Shown piece by piece: positions 1 to 7,488 of a stretch of 64,000 nt of DNA. The DNA is from an uncultured Eubacteriales bacterium. GTDB taxonomy: Bacteria > Bacillota > Clostridia > Oscillospirales > Oscillospiraceae. Each line of letters starts with the position of its first letter. The first letter of the stretch is position 1. The notes under the pieces were generated by a model that worked only from the letters and a program-made list of their open reading frames with translations, was not told the DNA's origin and searched no databases. The stretch lies in contig ONEB01000005.1 of assembly GCA_900316745.1 (NCBI GenBank), positions 1 to 64,000 on the forward strand, read 5' to 3'. Made by a program: the position numbers and the translations under genes.

Positions 1-245
1 AGGCGATGACGATGCTCATGCGCTATGCCGCCTTCAAGGGCTATGACGTCTCCGCGCGAGACAATCTCGCCGCGTTCTCGGACGCCTCGTCCGTCAGCAT
101 CTGGGCGCAGAACGCCATGCAGTGGGCAGTCGCCGCCGGTCTGATCGAGGGCGTGACGGACACGACCATCCAGCCGCGCGGAGAATCCACCCGCGCACAG
201 ATCGCAACGATCCTGATGCGGTTCCAGAACAACATCGCAAAATAA
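1..245 (+). CDS. SLH-domain protein, C-terminal end (partial)
   Basis: This is the last ~80 residues of a protein whose start lies before the window. The pattern AMTMLMRYA, then FSD, WAQNAMQWAVAAGLI and TRAQIATILMRF, is that of an S-layer homology (SLH) repeat, and it ends the protein, as is usual for the last of three such repeats. SLH repeats bind pyruvylated secondary cell-wall polymer and anchor surface proteins in Gram-positive bacteria. The function of the missing N-terminal part cannot be seen. A terminator follows 16 bases after the stop. Confidence 0.85.
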   Translation, partial: AMTMLMRYAAFKGYDVSARDNLAAFSDASSVSIWAQNAMQWAVAAGLIEGVTDTTIQPRGESTRAQIATILMRFQNNIAK

Positions 246-260
246 CTCCACAAGCCAGAA

Positions 261-291
261 CCGTCCCGCAGGAATCTGCGGGACGGTTTTT
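261..291 (+). terminator. Terminator of the SLH gene
   Basis: A 10-bp GC-rich stem, CCGTCCCGCA pairing with TGCGGGACGG around a 6-base loop, is followed by a short T run. It sits just after the SLH stop codon. Confidence 0.85.
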
Positions 292-324
292 CTGACGCCG
301 GGCGTGCGTCATTGCGCGCACACT

Positions 325-353
325 AAAAATGCCTGCCTCTTTCGAGGCAGGCA
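325..353 (-). terminator. Terminator of PFOR copy 1
   Basis: The stem TGCCTGCCTC / GAGGCAGGCA with a 4-base loop is followed by a T run when read on the minus strand. It lies 33 bases past the PFOR stop. It has A/T on both sides and may work in both directions. Confidence 0.8.
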
Positions 354-385
354 CTTTTGCTTGAGAATGTTTTGTCCGGGAGCGA

Positions 386-3300
386 TTACGCCTCGTACAT
401 CTGGCGGAGCTTGAGCAGGTGCTCGTAGCGCGCCTTGGCGTTGGCTTCGCTCTTTTCGAACAGACCTTCCGCGCGCTCGGGGAACTCGCGGGTCAGGCGG
501 CTGTAACGGGCCTCGTTCATGAGGAACTCGCGGTAGCCGCCCTTGGGCTCCTTGCTGTCGAGCGCGAAGGGCTTCTCGGCGGCCGGGTTGTAGCGGAACA
601 GGTTCCAGTAGCCGCAGTCGACAGCCTTCTTCATCTCGGACTGGCAGTTGGTCATGCCGCCCTTGATGCTGTGCATCTCGCAGGGAGCGTAGGCGATGAT
701 CAGGGACGGGCCGGGATAGGCTTCCGCCTCGGCAATCGCCTTGAGGGTCTGGTTCTTGTCGGCGCCCATGGCGATCTGCGCAACGTAGACATAGCCATAG
801 GTCATCGCGATCTCGGCGAGGGACTTGCTCTTGAGCTCCTTACCGGCAGCCGCGAACTGCGCGACCTGACCGATGTTGGAAGCCTTGGAGGCCTGTCCGC
901 CGGTGTTGGAATAGACCTCGGTGTTGAACACGAAGATGTTGACGTCTTCGCCCTGCGCGAGCACGTGGTCGACGCCGCCGAAGCCGATGTCGAACGCCCA
1001 GCCGTCGCCGCCGAAGATCCAGCAGCTCTTCTTGTTCAGGTAATCCTTCTGGTCGAGGATCTGCTTGGCAGCCTGGCAGGCGCCGCAGGTGCAGACGGTC
1101 TCGCCGTTGGCCTTGGCTTCCTCAGCGTGCGCCAGAGCGGCAGGCTGGTTCTCGCCGTAGACCTGCTTGCCCATGTCGGACGAGAGGAAGGCGATGCAGC
1201 TGTCGATGCTGCTCATGTCGGCTTCCATCTCGGCGATGAGCGCCTTGGTCGCGGCCTGGTTGGCCTCGCCGTCGTTGTAGGTGTCGAGCCAGTTCTGCGC
1301 AGCTTCCTTGAGCTCTGCGCAGCAGCTGGGAGCCGCCATCATCTCTTCGACCTTGGCCTTGAGATCGTCGCGGATCTTCTTCTGGCCGAGGTACATGCCG
1401 AGACCGTGCTCCGCGTTGTCCTCAAACAGGGAGTTGGCCCAGGCGGGACCCTTGCCTTCCTTGTTGACGGTGTAGGGGCTCGTAGCGGCAGGACCGCCCC
1501 AGATGGAGGAGCAGCCGGTGGCGTTGGAGATCATCATGTGATCGCCAAACAGCTGGGTCACGAGGCGGGCATAGCTCGTCTCGGCGCAGCCGGCGCAGGA
1601 GCCGGAAAACTCGAGCATGGGCTGCTTGAACTGGCTGTCCTTGACGGACTTGTTGCTCATGAGCTCGGCCTTCGGAGCGACCTTGGAGACCATGTAATCG
1701 AACACGGGCTGCTGGGCCTTCTGGCTCTCCAGCGGCTGCATGCTCAGGGCCTTCGCCGGGCAGGTGCCGACGCAGACGGCGCAGCCCATGCAGTCCAGCG
1801 GGGAGATGGCCATGGCAAACTTGTAAACGCCCTTGCCGGCGCCGACCTTGAAGTCCGCGGACTTGGTCTCGGCGGGAGCGGCGGCGAGCTCTTCAGCGGT
1901 CAGCGCGAACGGACGGATCGTCGCGTGCGGGCAGACATAGGAGCACTGGTTGCACTGGATGCACTTGGTCTCATCCCAGGCCGGGACGGAGACGGCAACA
2001 CCGCGCTTCTCATAAGCGGCAGCGCCCAGCTCGAAGGTGCCGTCGGCGTGATCGACGAACGCGGAAACAGGCAGGCTGTCGCCGTCCATCTTGCCAACGG
2101 GATTGAGGATGTCGTGCACCATCTTGACGGTGGCGGGACGGCCCTCGGGCTTGGCAGCCGGAGCGGGATCCTCGGCATTCGCCCAGTCGGCGGGAACCTC
2201 GACCTTGACGTAAGCGGTGGCGCCGGCGTCGATGGCCTTGTGGTTCATGTCAACAACGTCCTGGCCCTTCTTCAGGTAGGAGTGCGTGGCAGCGTCCTTC
2301 ATGTAGCGGATGGCGTCCTCTTCGGGCATGACCTTCGCGAGGGAGAAGAACGCGGACTGCAGGATGGTGTTGTTGCGCTTGCCCATGCCGATCTCGATGG
2401 CGAGGTCGATGGCGTTGATGATGTAGAGCTGGATGTTGTTCTTGGCAATGTAGCGCTTGGAAGCAGCGTCAATGTGCTCATTGAGCTCCTCGGCGCTCCA
2501 CTGGCAGTTGATCATGTAGACGCCGCCGGGCTTGACGTCCTGCACCATCTTGTAGCCCTTCGTCACATAGGACGGGTTGTGGCAAGCCACGAAGTCGGCC
2601 TTGTTGATGTAGTAGGGGCTCTTGATCGGGTTGTCGCCAAAGCGCAGGTGGCTGATGGTGACGCCGCCGGTCTTCTTGGAGTCATACTGGAAGTATGCCT
2701 GGACGTACTTGTCGGTGTGGTCGCCGATGATCTTGATGGAGTTCTTGTTGGCGCCGACGGTGCCGTCGCCGCCGAGACCCCAGAACTTGCAGGAGATGGT
2801 GCCCTTGGCGGAGGTATCGGGCGCGTCATGCTCCTCGAGGGAGAGGTTCGTCACGTCGTCGACGATGCCGATGGTGAACTGGCGCTTCGGCTCGTCCTTC
2901 TTCAGCTCGTCATAGACAGCGAAGACGGAGGCGGGAGGCGTGTCCTTGGAGCCCAGACCGTAGCGGCCGCCGATGACCGTCGCGGAGACGCCCTGCGTGG
3001 CGAGCGCGGTCACAACGTCGAGGTACAGAGGCTCGCCCTGCGCGCCGGGCTCCTTGGTGCGGTCGAGAACCGCGATCTTCTTGCAGGTCTCGGGGATGGC
3101 CGCAACGAGCTTGTCGGCGCGGAACGGACGGTACAGGCGGACCTTGATCAGGCCGACCTTCTCGCCCTGCGCGGTGAGATAGTCGATGACTTCCTCTGCG
3201 ACGTCGCAGATGGAGCCCATGGCGATGATGACGCGGTCAGCGTCGGGAGCGCCGTAGTAGTTGAACAGCTGATAGTTGGTGCCGAGCTTGGCATTGATCT

Positions 3301-4045
3301 TGCCCATGTACTCCTCGACGAGCTCGGGAACGGCGTCGTAGTAGGAGTTGGAGGCCTCACGGTTCTGGAAGAAGATATCGCCGTTCTCGTGGCTGCCGCG
3401 CATGGTGGGATGCTCGGGGCTCAGAGCGCGCTCGCGGAACGCCTTGACAGCGTCCATGTCGCACATCTCGGCGAGGTCTTCATAATCCCAGACTTCGATC
3501 TTCTGAATCTCGTGGCTGGTACGGAAGCCGTCGAAGAAGTTCAGGAACGGAACGCGGCCCTTGATGGCGGCGAGGTGCGCCACGGGCGAGAGGTCCATGA
3601 CCTCCTGCACGTTGCCCTCAGCCAGCATCGCAAAGCCGGTCTGACGACATGCCATGACGTCCTGGTGATCGCCGAAGATCGAGAGCGTGTGGCTCGCCAG
3701 CGCACGCGCCGTGACGTGGAACACGCCGGGCAGCAGCTCGCCGGCGATCTTGTACATGTTCGGGACCATCAGCAGCAGGCCCTGAGAGGCCGTGTAGGTG
3801 GTGGTGAGCGCGCCGGCGTTCAGAGAGCCGTGCACCGCACCGGCGGCACCGGACTCAGCCTGCATCTCCTGCACCTTGACGGTGGTGCCGAAAATGTTCT
3901 TGCGGCCTGCGGCGGACCACTGATCCACCAGGTCAGCCATGGGGCTCGACGGGGTGATGGGATAGATGGCAGCGACCTCGGTAAACGCATAGGATACATG
4001 CGCAGCCGCAGCGTTGCCGTCCATCGTTTTAAGTTTTCTGGCCAT
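386..4045 (-). CDS. nifJ: Pyruvate:ferredoxin oxidoreductase, copy 1
   Basis: A 1219-residue single-chain PFOR, which oxidatively decarboxylates pyruvate with CoA to acetyl-CoA and reduces ferredoxin or flavodoxin in the cytoplasm. The domain order is complete: N-terminal thiamine-diphosphate domain with YPITPSSPMAD near residue 30, transketolase-C-like and gamma domains, two [4Fe-4S] motifs (CIQCNQCSYVCP and CMGCAVCVGTCP), and the C-terminal TPP domain with GDGWAFDIGFGG and NTEVYSNTGGQ. Proximal-cluster cysteines are present in CAGCAET, in ATGCSS and in DCGYW. I chose the ATG at 4045 because AGGAGA stands 7-8 bases before it and family N-termini begin like MARKLKTMDGN; the frame is open 30 codons further upstream. 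An extra CTCGAC motif lies just before the last TPP segment and is absent from the second copy at 7489-11010. Terminated by its own hairpin. Confidence 0.96.
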   Translation of the reverse strand: MARKLKTMDGNAAAAHVSYAFTEVAAIYPITPSSPMADLVDQWSAAGRKNIFGTTVKVQEMQAESGAAGAVHGSLNAGALTTTYTASQGLLLMVPNMYKIAGELLPGVFHVTARALASHTLSIFGDHQDVMACRQTGFAMLAEGNVQEVMDLSPVAHLAAIKGRVPFLNFFDGFRTSHEIQKIEVWDYEDLAEMCDMDAVKAFRERALSPEHPTMRGSHENGDIFFQNREASNSYYDAVPELVEEYMGKINAKLGTNYQLFNYYGAPDADRVIIAMGSICDVAEEVIDYLTAQGEKVGLIKVRLYRPFRADKLVAAIPETCKKIAVLDRTKEPGAQGEPLYLDVVTALATQGVSATVIGGRYGLGSKDTPPASVFAVYDELKKDEPKRQFTIGIVDDVTNLSLEEHDAPDTSAKGTISCKFWGLGGDGTVGANKNSIKIIGDHTDKYVQAYFQYDSKKTGGVTISHLRFGDNPIKSPYYINKADFVACHNPSYVTKGYKMVQDVKPGGVYMINCQWSAEELNEHIDAASKRYIAKNNIQLYIINAIDLAIEIGMGKRNNTILQSAFFSLAKVMPEEDAIRYMKDAATHSYLKKGQDVVDMNHKAIDAGATAYVKVEVPADWANAEDPAPAAKPEGRPATVKMVHDILNPVGKMDGDSLPVSAFVDHADGTFELGAAAYEKRGVAVSVPAWDETKCIQCNQCSYVCPHATIRPFALTAEELAAAPAETKSADFKVGAGKGVYKFAMAISPLDCMGCAVCVGTCPAKALSMQPLESQKAQQPVFDYMVSKVAPKAELMSNKSVKDSQFKQPMLEFSGSCAGCAETSYARLVTQLFGDHMMISNATGCSSIWGGPAATSPYTVNKEGKGPAWANSLFEDNAEHGLGMYLGQKKIRDDLKAKVEEMMAAPSCCAELKEAAQNWLDTYNDGEANQAATKALIAEMEADMSSIDSCIAFLSSDMGKQVYGENQPAALAHAEEAKANGETVCTCGACQAAKQILDQKDYLNKKSCWIFGGDGWAFDIGFGGVDHVLAQGEDVNIFVFNTEVYSNTGGQASKASNIGQVAQFAAAGKELKSKSLAEIAMTYGYVYVAQIAMGADKNQTLKAIAEAEAYPGPSLIIAYAPCEMHSIKGGMTNCQSEMKKAVDCGYWNLFRYNPAAEKPFALDSKEPKGGYREFLMNEARYSRLTREFPERAEGLFEKSEANAKARYEHLLKLRQMYEA

Positions 4046-4355
4046 TGGAATCATCTCCTGACAAAAAATAATTTGTGGTTGGCACAAAGCGCCCCCAAGC
4101 GCTTCTTTCGATACTCTATCATAAATTGTTTTCATAGTAAACCTAAAAAATATGAATTTCGATGCAAAAAACGAAAGTCAACGTTTTCTTTTGACAATAC
4201 TTCGACAAATATTGTTCACGCTGCCGAAAAATGCGCAAAATATACACGAATTTCACCCCTTGTGATTTTCGCGCAGGTGGTATATAATAAGTTGCTGAAT
4301 TGCCGAAATGCAGTTCAAGCACCAAATCGCGAATACAGGAAAGGAGCTTGTCAGG
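4046..4355. other. AT-rich divergent intergenic region
   Basis: This 310-base gap separates divergent PFOR copy 1 and yloU. It is much more AT-rich than its surroundings. On the plus strand it holds the yloU promoter (4260-4288). On the minus strand TTGACT and TATGAT boxes occur but none has good spacing, so the PFOR promoter is not assigned. No RNA gene is recognised. Confidence 0.5.
4260..4288 (+). promoter_or_regulatory. Sigma-A promoter of yloU-fakA
   Basis: TTGTGA (4260-4265), a 17-base spacer and a perfect TATAAT (4283-4288). The start codon of yloU follows about 60 bases later. Confidence 0.75.
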
Positions 4356-4724
4356 ATGATCCGTATCGAAAACGCAGACGGCGCCATCACGATCACCAAC
4401 GAGGTCTTTACCGTCCTCGCCGGCGACGCGGCTACCAGCTGCTTTGGCGTTAAGGGCATGGTCGGAAAAACCAAAGACGGCAAGGGCAAAGACTCAAACC
4501 CCTTTCAGCTTCTGCGCCGCGAATCGATGTCCAAGGGCGTTTTTGCCACCTTTCAGGACGACGGCAGCGTCGCGCTGGAGCTGCACATCGCCGTGGATCA
4601 GGGCGTGAACATTTCCGCTCTGGCGCACAGCATCATGGGCGAGGTCAGTTATAAAGTGAATCAGGCCACAGGCGTTCCCGTTTCTGCGGTCAACGTGTTT
4701 GTGGATACCATGCTGATCGGCTGA
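4356..4724 (+). CDS. Asp23/YloU (DUF322) family protein
   Basis: A 122-residue cytoplasmic protein of the Asp23/YloU family. The signature is the opening RIENADGAITITNEVFTVLAGDA, a central CFGVKGM and the end ISALAHSIMGEVSYKVNQATG..VSAVNVFVD. Family members are small proteins encoded next to fakA/yloV homologues; their biochemical role is poorly known, with Asp23 itself linked to alkaline shock and the cell envelope. The ATG at 4356 is chosen because AAGGAG ends 9 bases before it; an in-frame ATG 48 bases upstream lacks such a site. It is followed after 99 bases by the fakA homologue, and the pair is probably co-transcribed. Confidence 0.9.
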   Translation: MIRIENADGAITITNEVFTVLAGDAATSCFGVKGMVGKTKDGKGKDSNPFQLLRRESMSKGVFATFQDDGSVALELHIAVDQGVNISALAHSIMGEVSYKVNQATGVPVSAVNVFVDTMLIG

Positions 4725-4823
4725 TCCCCGGTCGCGTCCGCTGTGCCGGACGGAGGCATGCGCGGGGCTTTTTGCCGCGCTGTGCCGTCGGATCGAATTT
4801 CCCCCTTCTCGGAGGTGTATGTT

Positions 4824-6458
4824 TTGAAAGAAATCATGGATGCCGCGTCATTTAAGGAAATGTTTTTGTGTGCCAACGCGGCGCTGGAAGAGAATAAGCA
4901 GATCATCAACGATCTGAACGTGTTCCCCGTCCCCGACGGCGACACCGGCACCAACATGAGTCTGACGATGAACTCCGCCGCCATTGCGCTGCGGCAGGAG
5001 AGCTTTGACGAGATCGGCAAGGCCTCGAAGTGCGCGGCCAACGCCCTGCTGCGCGGCGCGCGCGGCAACTCGGGCGTCATCCTCTCGCTGCTGTTCCGCG
5101 GCATTTCCAAGTCCCTCAAGGGCAAGGTGACCGCCGACGCGCCGGAGTTTGCCGCCGCACTCACCGCGGGCGTCGAGGCCGCCTACAAGGCCGTCATGAA
5201 GCCCGCCGAGGGCACGATCCTCACCGTCAGCCGCGTGGCAGCCGCCGCCGCAGTGGAATTTGCCAAGGACAACGCCGACATCGAGCTCATGTTCGACTGC
5301 CTGCTCTCCGCCGCGAAGACCGCGCTGGCAGAGACGATCCACCAGAACCCCGTTCTGGAGCGCGCGGGCGTCGTGGACGCCGGCGGTCAGGGCTTTGTCG
5401 TCGTCATGGACGCGATGCTCGCCTGGCTGCAGGGCCGCGCCGTCGCGCCCGTGGAGGCAAAGCTCCCCGAGCAGGAGCAGAAGGCCGCCGCGGACTTCTC
5501 GGAGTTTGACACCGGCGACATTCACTTTGCCTACTGCACCGAATTCATCGCAGCGCGCGAGAGCCAGAAGAGCCCGGAGCTGCTGCGCTCGTTCCTCGAA
5601 AACATCGGCGACTGCGTTGTCGTCGTGTCCGACGAGGAGATCGTAAAGGTCCACGTCCACACGAACGTCCCCGGCGAGGTGCTCACCGAGGCGCTCACCT
5701 ACGGCCCGCTTCAGACCGTGAAGATCGAGAACATGCGCAACCAGCACACCGAGCTCTCCAAGGATCCCGAGCCCGAAGCGCCCAAGGTCGCCCCGGCTGA
5801 AAAGCCCTACGGCATCGTGACCGTGTGCGCGGGCGACGGCATGACCGAGATCTTCCGCGAGCTCGGCGCAGACCGCGTCGTGACCGGCGGCCAGACCATG
5901 AACCCCTCCACGGACGACATTCTCCGCGAGATCGACCAGACCCCGGCCGAGACCGTTTTCGTCCTGCCGAACAACAAGAACATCGTCATGGCGGCCGAGC
6001 AGTGCGCGCGCTTCACAGAGAAGAACGTCGTCGTCGTGCCGACCAAGACCGTGCCGCAGGGCATCGCAGCGCTCCTCACCTTTGACGACAGCGCAGACGC
6101 TGAAACCATCAGCGCGAACTTTATGGAGGCTGCCAAGGCTGTCCACACCGTCGCGATCACTTATGCCGCGCGCGATTCGGACTTTGACGGTCACGACATC
6201 CACGCGGGCGAATATCTCGCCCTGCTCGACGGCGCGCTCATCGGCAACTACACCGACTTCCCCACCCTGCTGCAGAGCGTGGTGGAGGCTGCCGAGTCTC
6301 TGGAGCCGGAGATCATCTCCGTCTACTATGGCGAGGACGTGAAAGAAAGCGAGGCGCAGGACACCGGCGTCTCTCTCGAGACGGCGTTCCCCGACGCCGA
6401 CGTCAACGTCATCAACGGCGGTCAGCCCGTGTACTACTACATGATCTCTCTCGAGTAA
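4824..6458 (+). CDS. fakA: FakA/YloV-type DAK-domain fatty acid kinase
   Basis: A 544-residue DAK-domain kinase. It has the nucleotide-binding signature LNVFPVPDGDTGTNMSLTM near residue 32, GARGNSGVILS near residue 75, a middle DAK domain with the DAGGQGF motif, and a C-terminal region with PNNKNIVMAAEQ. In characterised Firmicutes FakA phosphorylates fatty acids carried by FakB for phospholipid synthesis; no FakB (DegV) gene is in the window. The start is probably the TTG at 4824: a perfect GGAGG (4811-4815) lies 8 bases before it, and the product then begins KEIMDAASFKEMF like its relatives. The next in-frame ATG, at 4836, is 20 bases from the ribosome site. The gene ends in a strong terminator. 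Confidence 0.92.
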   Translation: MKEIMDAASFKEMFLCANAALEENKQIINDLNVFPVPDGDTGTNMSLTMNSAAIALRQESFDEIGKASKCAANALLRGARGNSGVILSLLFRGISKSLKGKVTADAPEFAAALTAGVEAAYKAVMKPAEGTILTVSRVAAAAAVEFAKDNADIELMFDCLLSAAKTALAETIHQNPVLERAGVVDAGGQGFVVVMDAMLAWLQGRAVAPVEAKLPEQEQKAAADFSEFDTGDIHFAYCTEFIAARESQKSPELLRSFLENIGDCVVVVSDEEIVKVHVHTNVPGEVLTEALTYGPLQTVKIENMRNQHTELSKDPEPEAPKVAPAEKPYGIVTVCAGDGMTEIFRELGADRVVTGGQTMNPSTDDILREIDQTPAETVFVLPNNKNIVMAAEQCARFTEKNVVVVPTKTVPQGIAALLTFDDSADAETISANFMEAAKAVHTVAITYAARDSDFDGHDIHAGEYLALLDGALIGNYTDFPTLLQSVVEAAESLEPEIISVYYGEDVKESEAQDTGVSLETAFPDADVNVINGGQPVYYYMISLE

Positions 6459-6464
6459 TATATC

Positions 6465-6505
6465 AGCGGCTGTGAGGATGCCTTGTCTCTCACAGCCGCT
6501 TTTTT
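6465..6505 (+). terminator. Terminator of yloU-fakA
   Basis: A perfect 12-bp stem, AGCGGCTGTGAG with CTCACAGCCGCT, followed by six T residues, starts 6 bases after the fakA stop. Confidence 0.9.
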
Positions 6506-6529
6506 CGCAAGCAAAGGATTTGATATATT

Positions 6530-7297
6530 ATGTCAACCGCAAGCATTCAGGAGGCGCTCTCCTCCGCCCGGCTGGAGCAGCTGCAAAAGGACAATCCTTT
6601 CATCCACATCACGGACGCAGTCTATGAGATTCTGGAGGAGGCCATCCTCTCGTCCCGTCTCGATCCGGGCGCGAAGCTGCGCATCAACACGATCGCCGAC
6701 ACGCTGGGCGTGTCCGGCACGCCGGTGCGCGAGGCCATGGAGCGCCTGATCTTGCGCGGTCTCGTGGTGGAACGCATCGACCCGGGCCGCAAATACCGCA
6801 GCTACACCGTGTTCGATATCGAGGATGCGGACATCGAGCAGCTGTTCGTGGCGCGCAAGAGCATCGACGCCACCGCCGCCTATATCTGCGCGCAGAAAAA
6901 CTGGCGCGTCGACATTGAAAAGCTGGAGTACCACGCGGCGCGGTTTCAGACGGCTATGACAGATTATGTAAATGGGCGCACCTCCTATCCCGACGCGCAG
7001 GCCGACCGGCAGCTGCATGTCGAGCTTGTCAACGCCGCAGGCAACCGATACCTGAGCGAAATGTACCGCTCGATTGAGAAAAAGCTCAACTATCTCGCCG
7101 TGCGCACCTGTGAGTTTCTCGCGCTGGCGCAGACGCGCGACGATATGCGTCTGCTGTGCAACCAGCACGACGCCGTGATCAACGCCATCCGCATGGGCTT
7201 TCCGCAGCTGGCGCAGACCGCCATGGCAGAGCATGTGGATTTCTGTGAAGAAAACTGCCTGAATTACCGCAATATTGCAAAGCTCAGGAAGCAATAA
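6530..7297 (+). CDS. GntR/FadR-family regulator (FCD domain)
   Basis: A 255-residue transcription factor. Residues ~25-95 form a GntR winged helix-turn-helix (AILSSRLDPGAKLRINTIA, then GVSGTPVREAMERL and LRGLVVER). Residues ~105-240 are an all-helical FCD ligand-binding domain with the conserved D/E, H and H positions (ADRQLHVELV, CNQHDAVINAI, AMAEHVDFC). FCD regulators usually sense small organic acids such as pyruvate, lactate or sugar acids. It lies 191 bases upstream of PFOR copy 2 on the same strand, so control of that gene is a reasonable inference. The ribosome site is weak and the start codon overlaps a TATATTATG stretch. It has its own terminator. Confidence 0.9.
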   Translation: MSTASIQEALSSARLEQLQKDNPFIHITDAVYEILEEAILSSRLDPGAKLRINTIADTLGVSGTPVREAMERLILRGLVVERIDPGRKYRSYTVFDIEDADIEQLFVARKSIDATAAYICAQKNWRVDIEKLEYHAARFQTAMTDYVNGRTSYPDAQADRQLHVELVNAAGNRYLSEMYRSIEKKLNYLAVRTCEFLALAQTRDDMRLLCNQHDAVINAIRMGFPQLAQTAMAEHVDFCEENCLNYRNIAKLRKQ

Positions 7298-7320
7298 TTC
7301 CCGCGATCGCTCTATAATTT

Positions 7321-7362
7321 ATTCCGCAGAAGATGAATTCCATCATTTTCTGCGGAATTTTT
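7321..7362 (+). terminator. Terminator of the GntR gene
   Basis: A long stem, ATTCCGCAGAA pairing with TTCTGCGGAAT, with an inner GATG/CATC pair and a run of T at the end. Confidence 0.85.
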
Positions 7363-7411
7363 ATCTGTTTTGGCACAAATCTGCCGGAGTGCGAATGTCA
7401 TTCAGTCAAAT

Positions 7412-7441
7412 TAGACAATATGATGCGGCCTATGCTAAAAT
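7412..7441 (+). promoter_or_regulatory. Extended -10 promoter of PFOR copy 2
   Basis: TAGACA (7412-7417), 18 bases, then TGC-TAAAAT (-10 at 7436-7441, extended by TG). Transcription would start near 7448, about 40 bases before the PFOR ATG, which has AGGAGG 8 bases upstream. Confidence 0.7.
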
Positions 7442-7488
7442 TCTGTCAGTAATAATGCACAACAGCATTCTTTTAGGAGGTTATTTCA

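Noticed and set aside
4191-4220. TTGACA at 4191-4196 as the yloU promoter
   Set aside because: No -10 box follows at 16-18 bases; the TTGTGA-N17-TATAAT set at 4260-4288 is better placed.
419-4453. A very long open frame antisense to PFOR copy 1
   Set aside because: Its product is low-complexity (Leu/Gly/Val/Asp/His-rich) with no domain, and it mirrors the codon bias of the PFOR gene. High GC at third positions makes such frames common.
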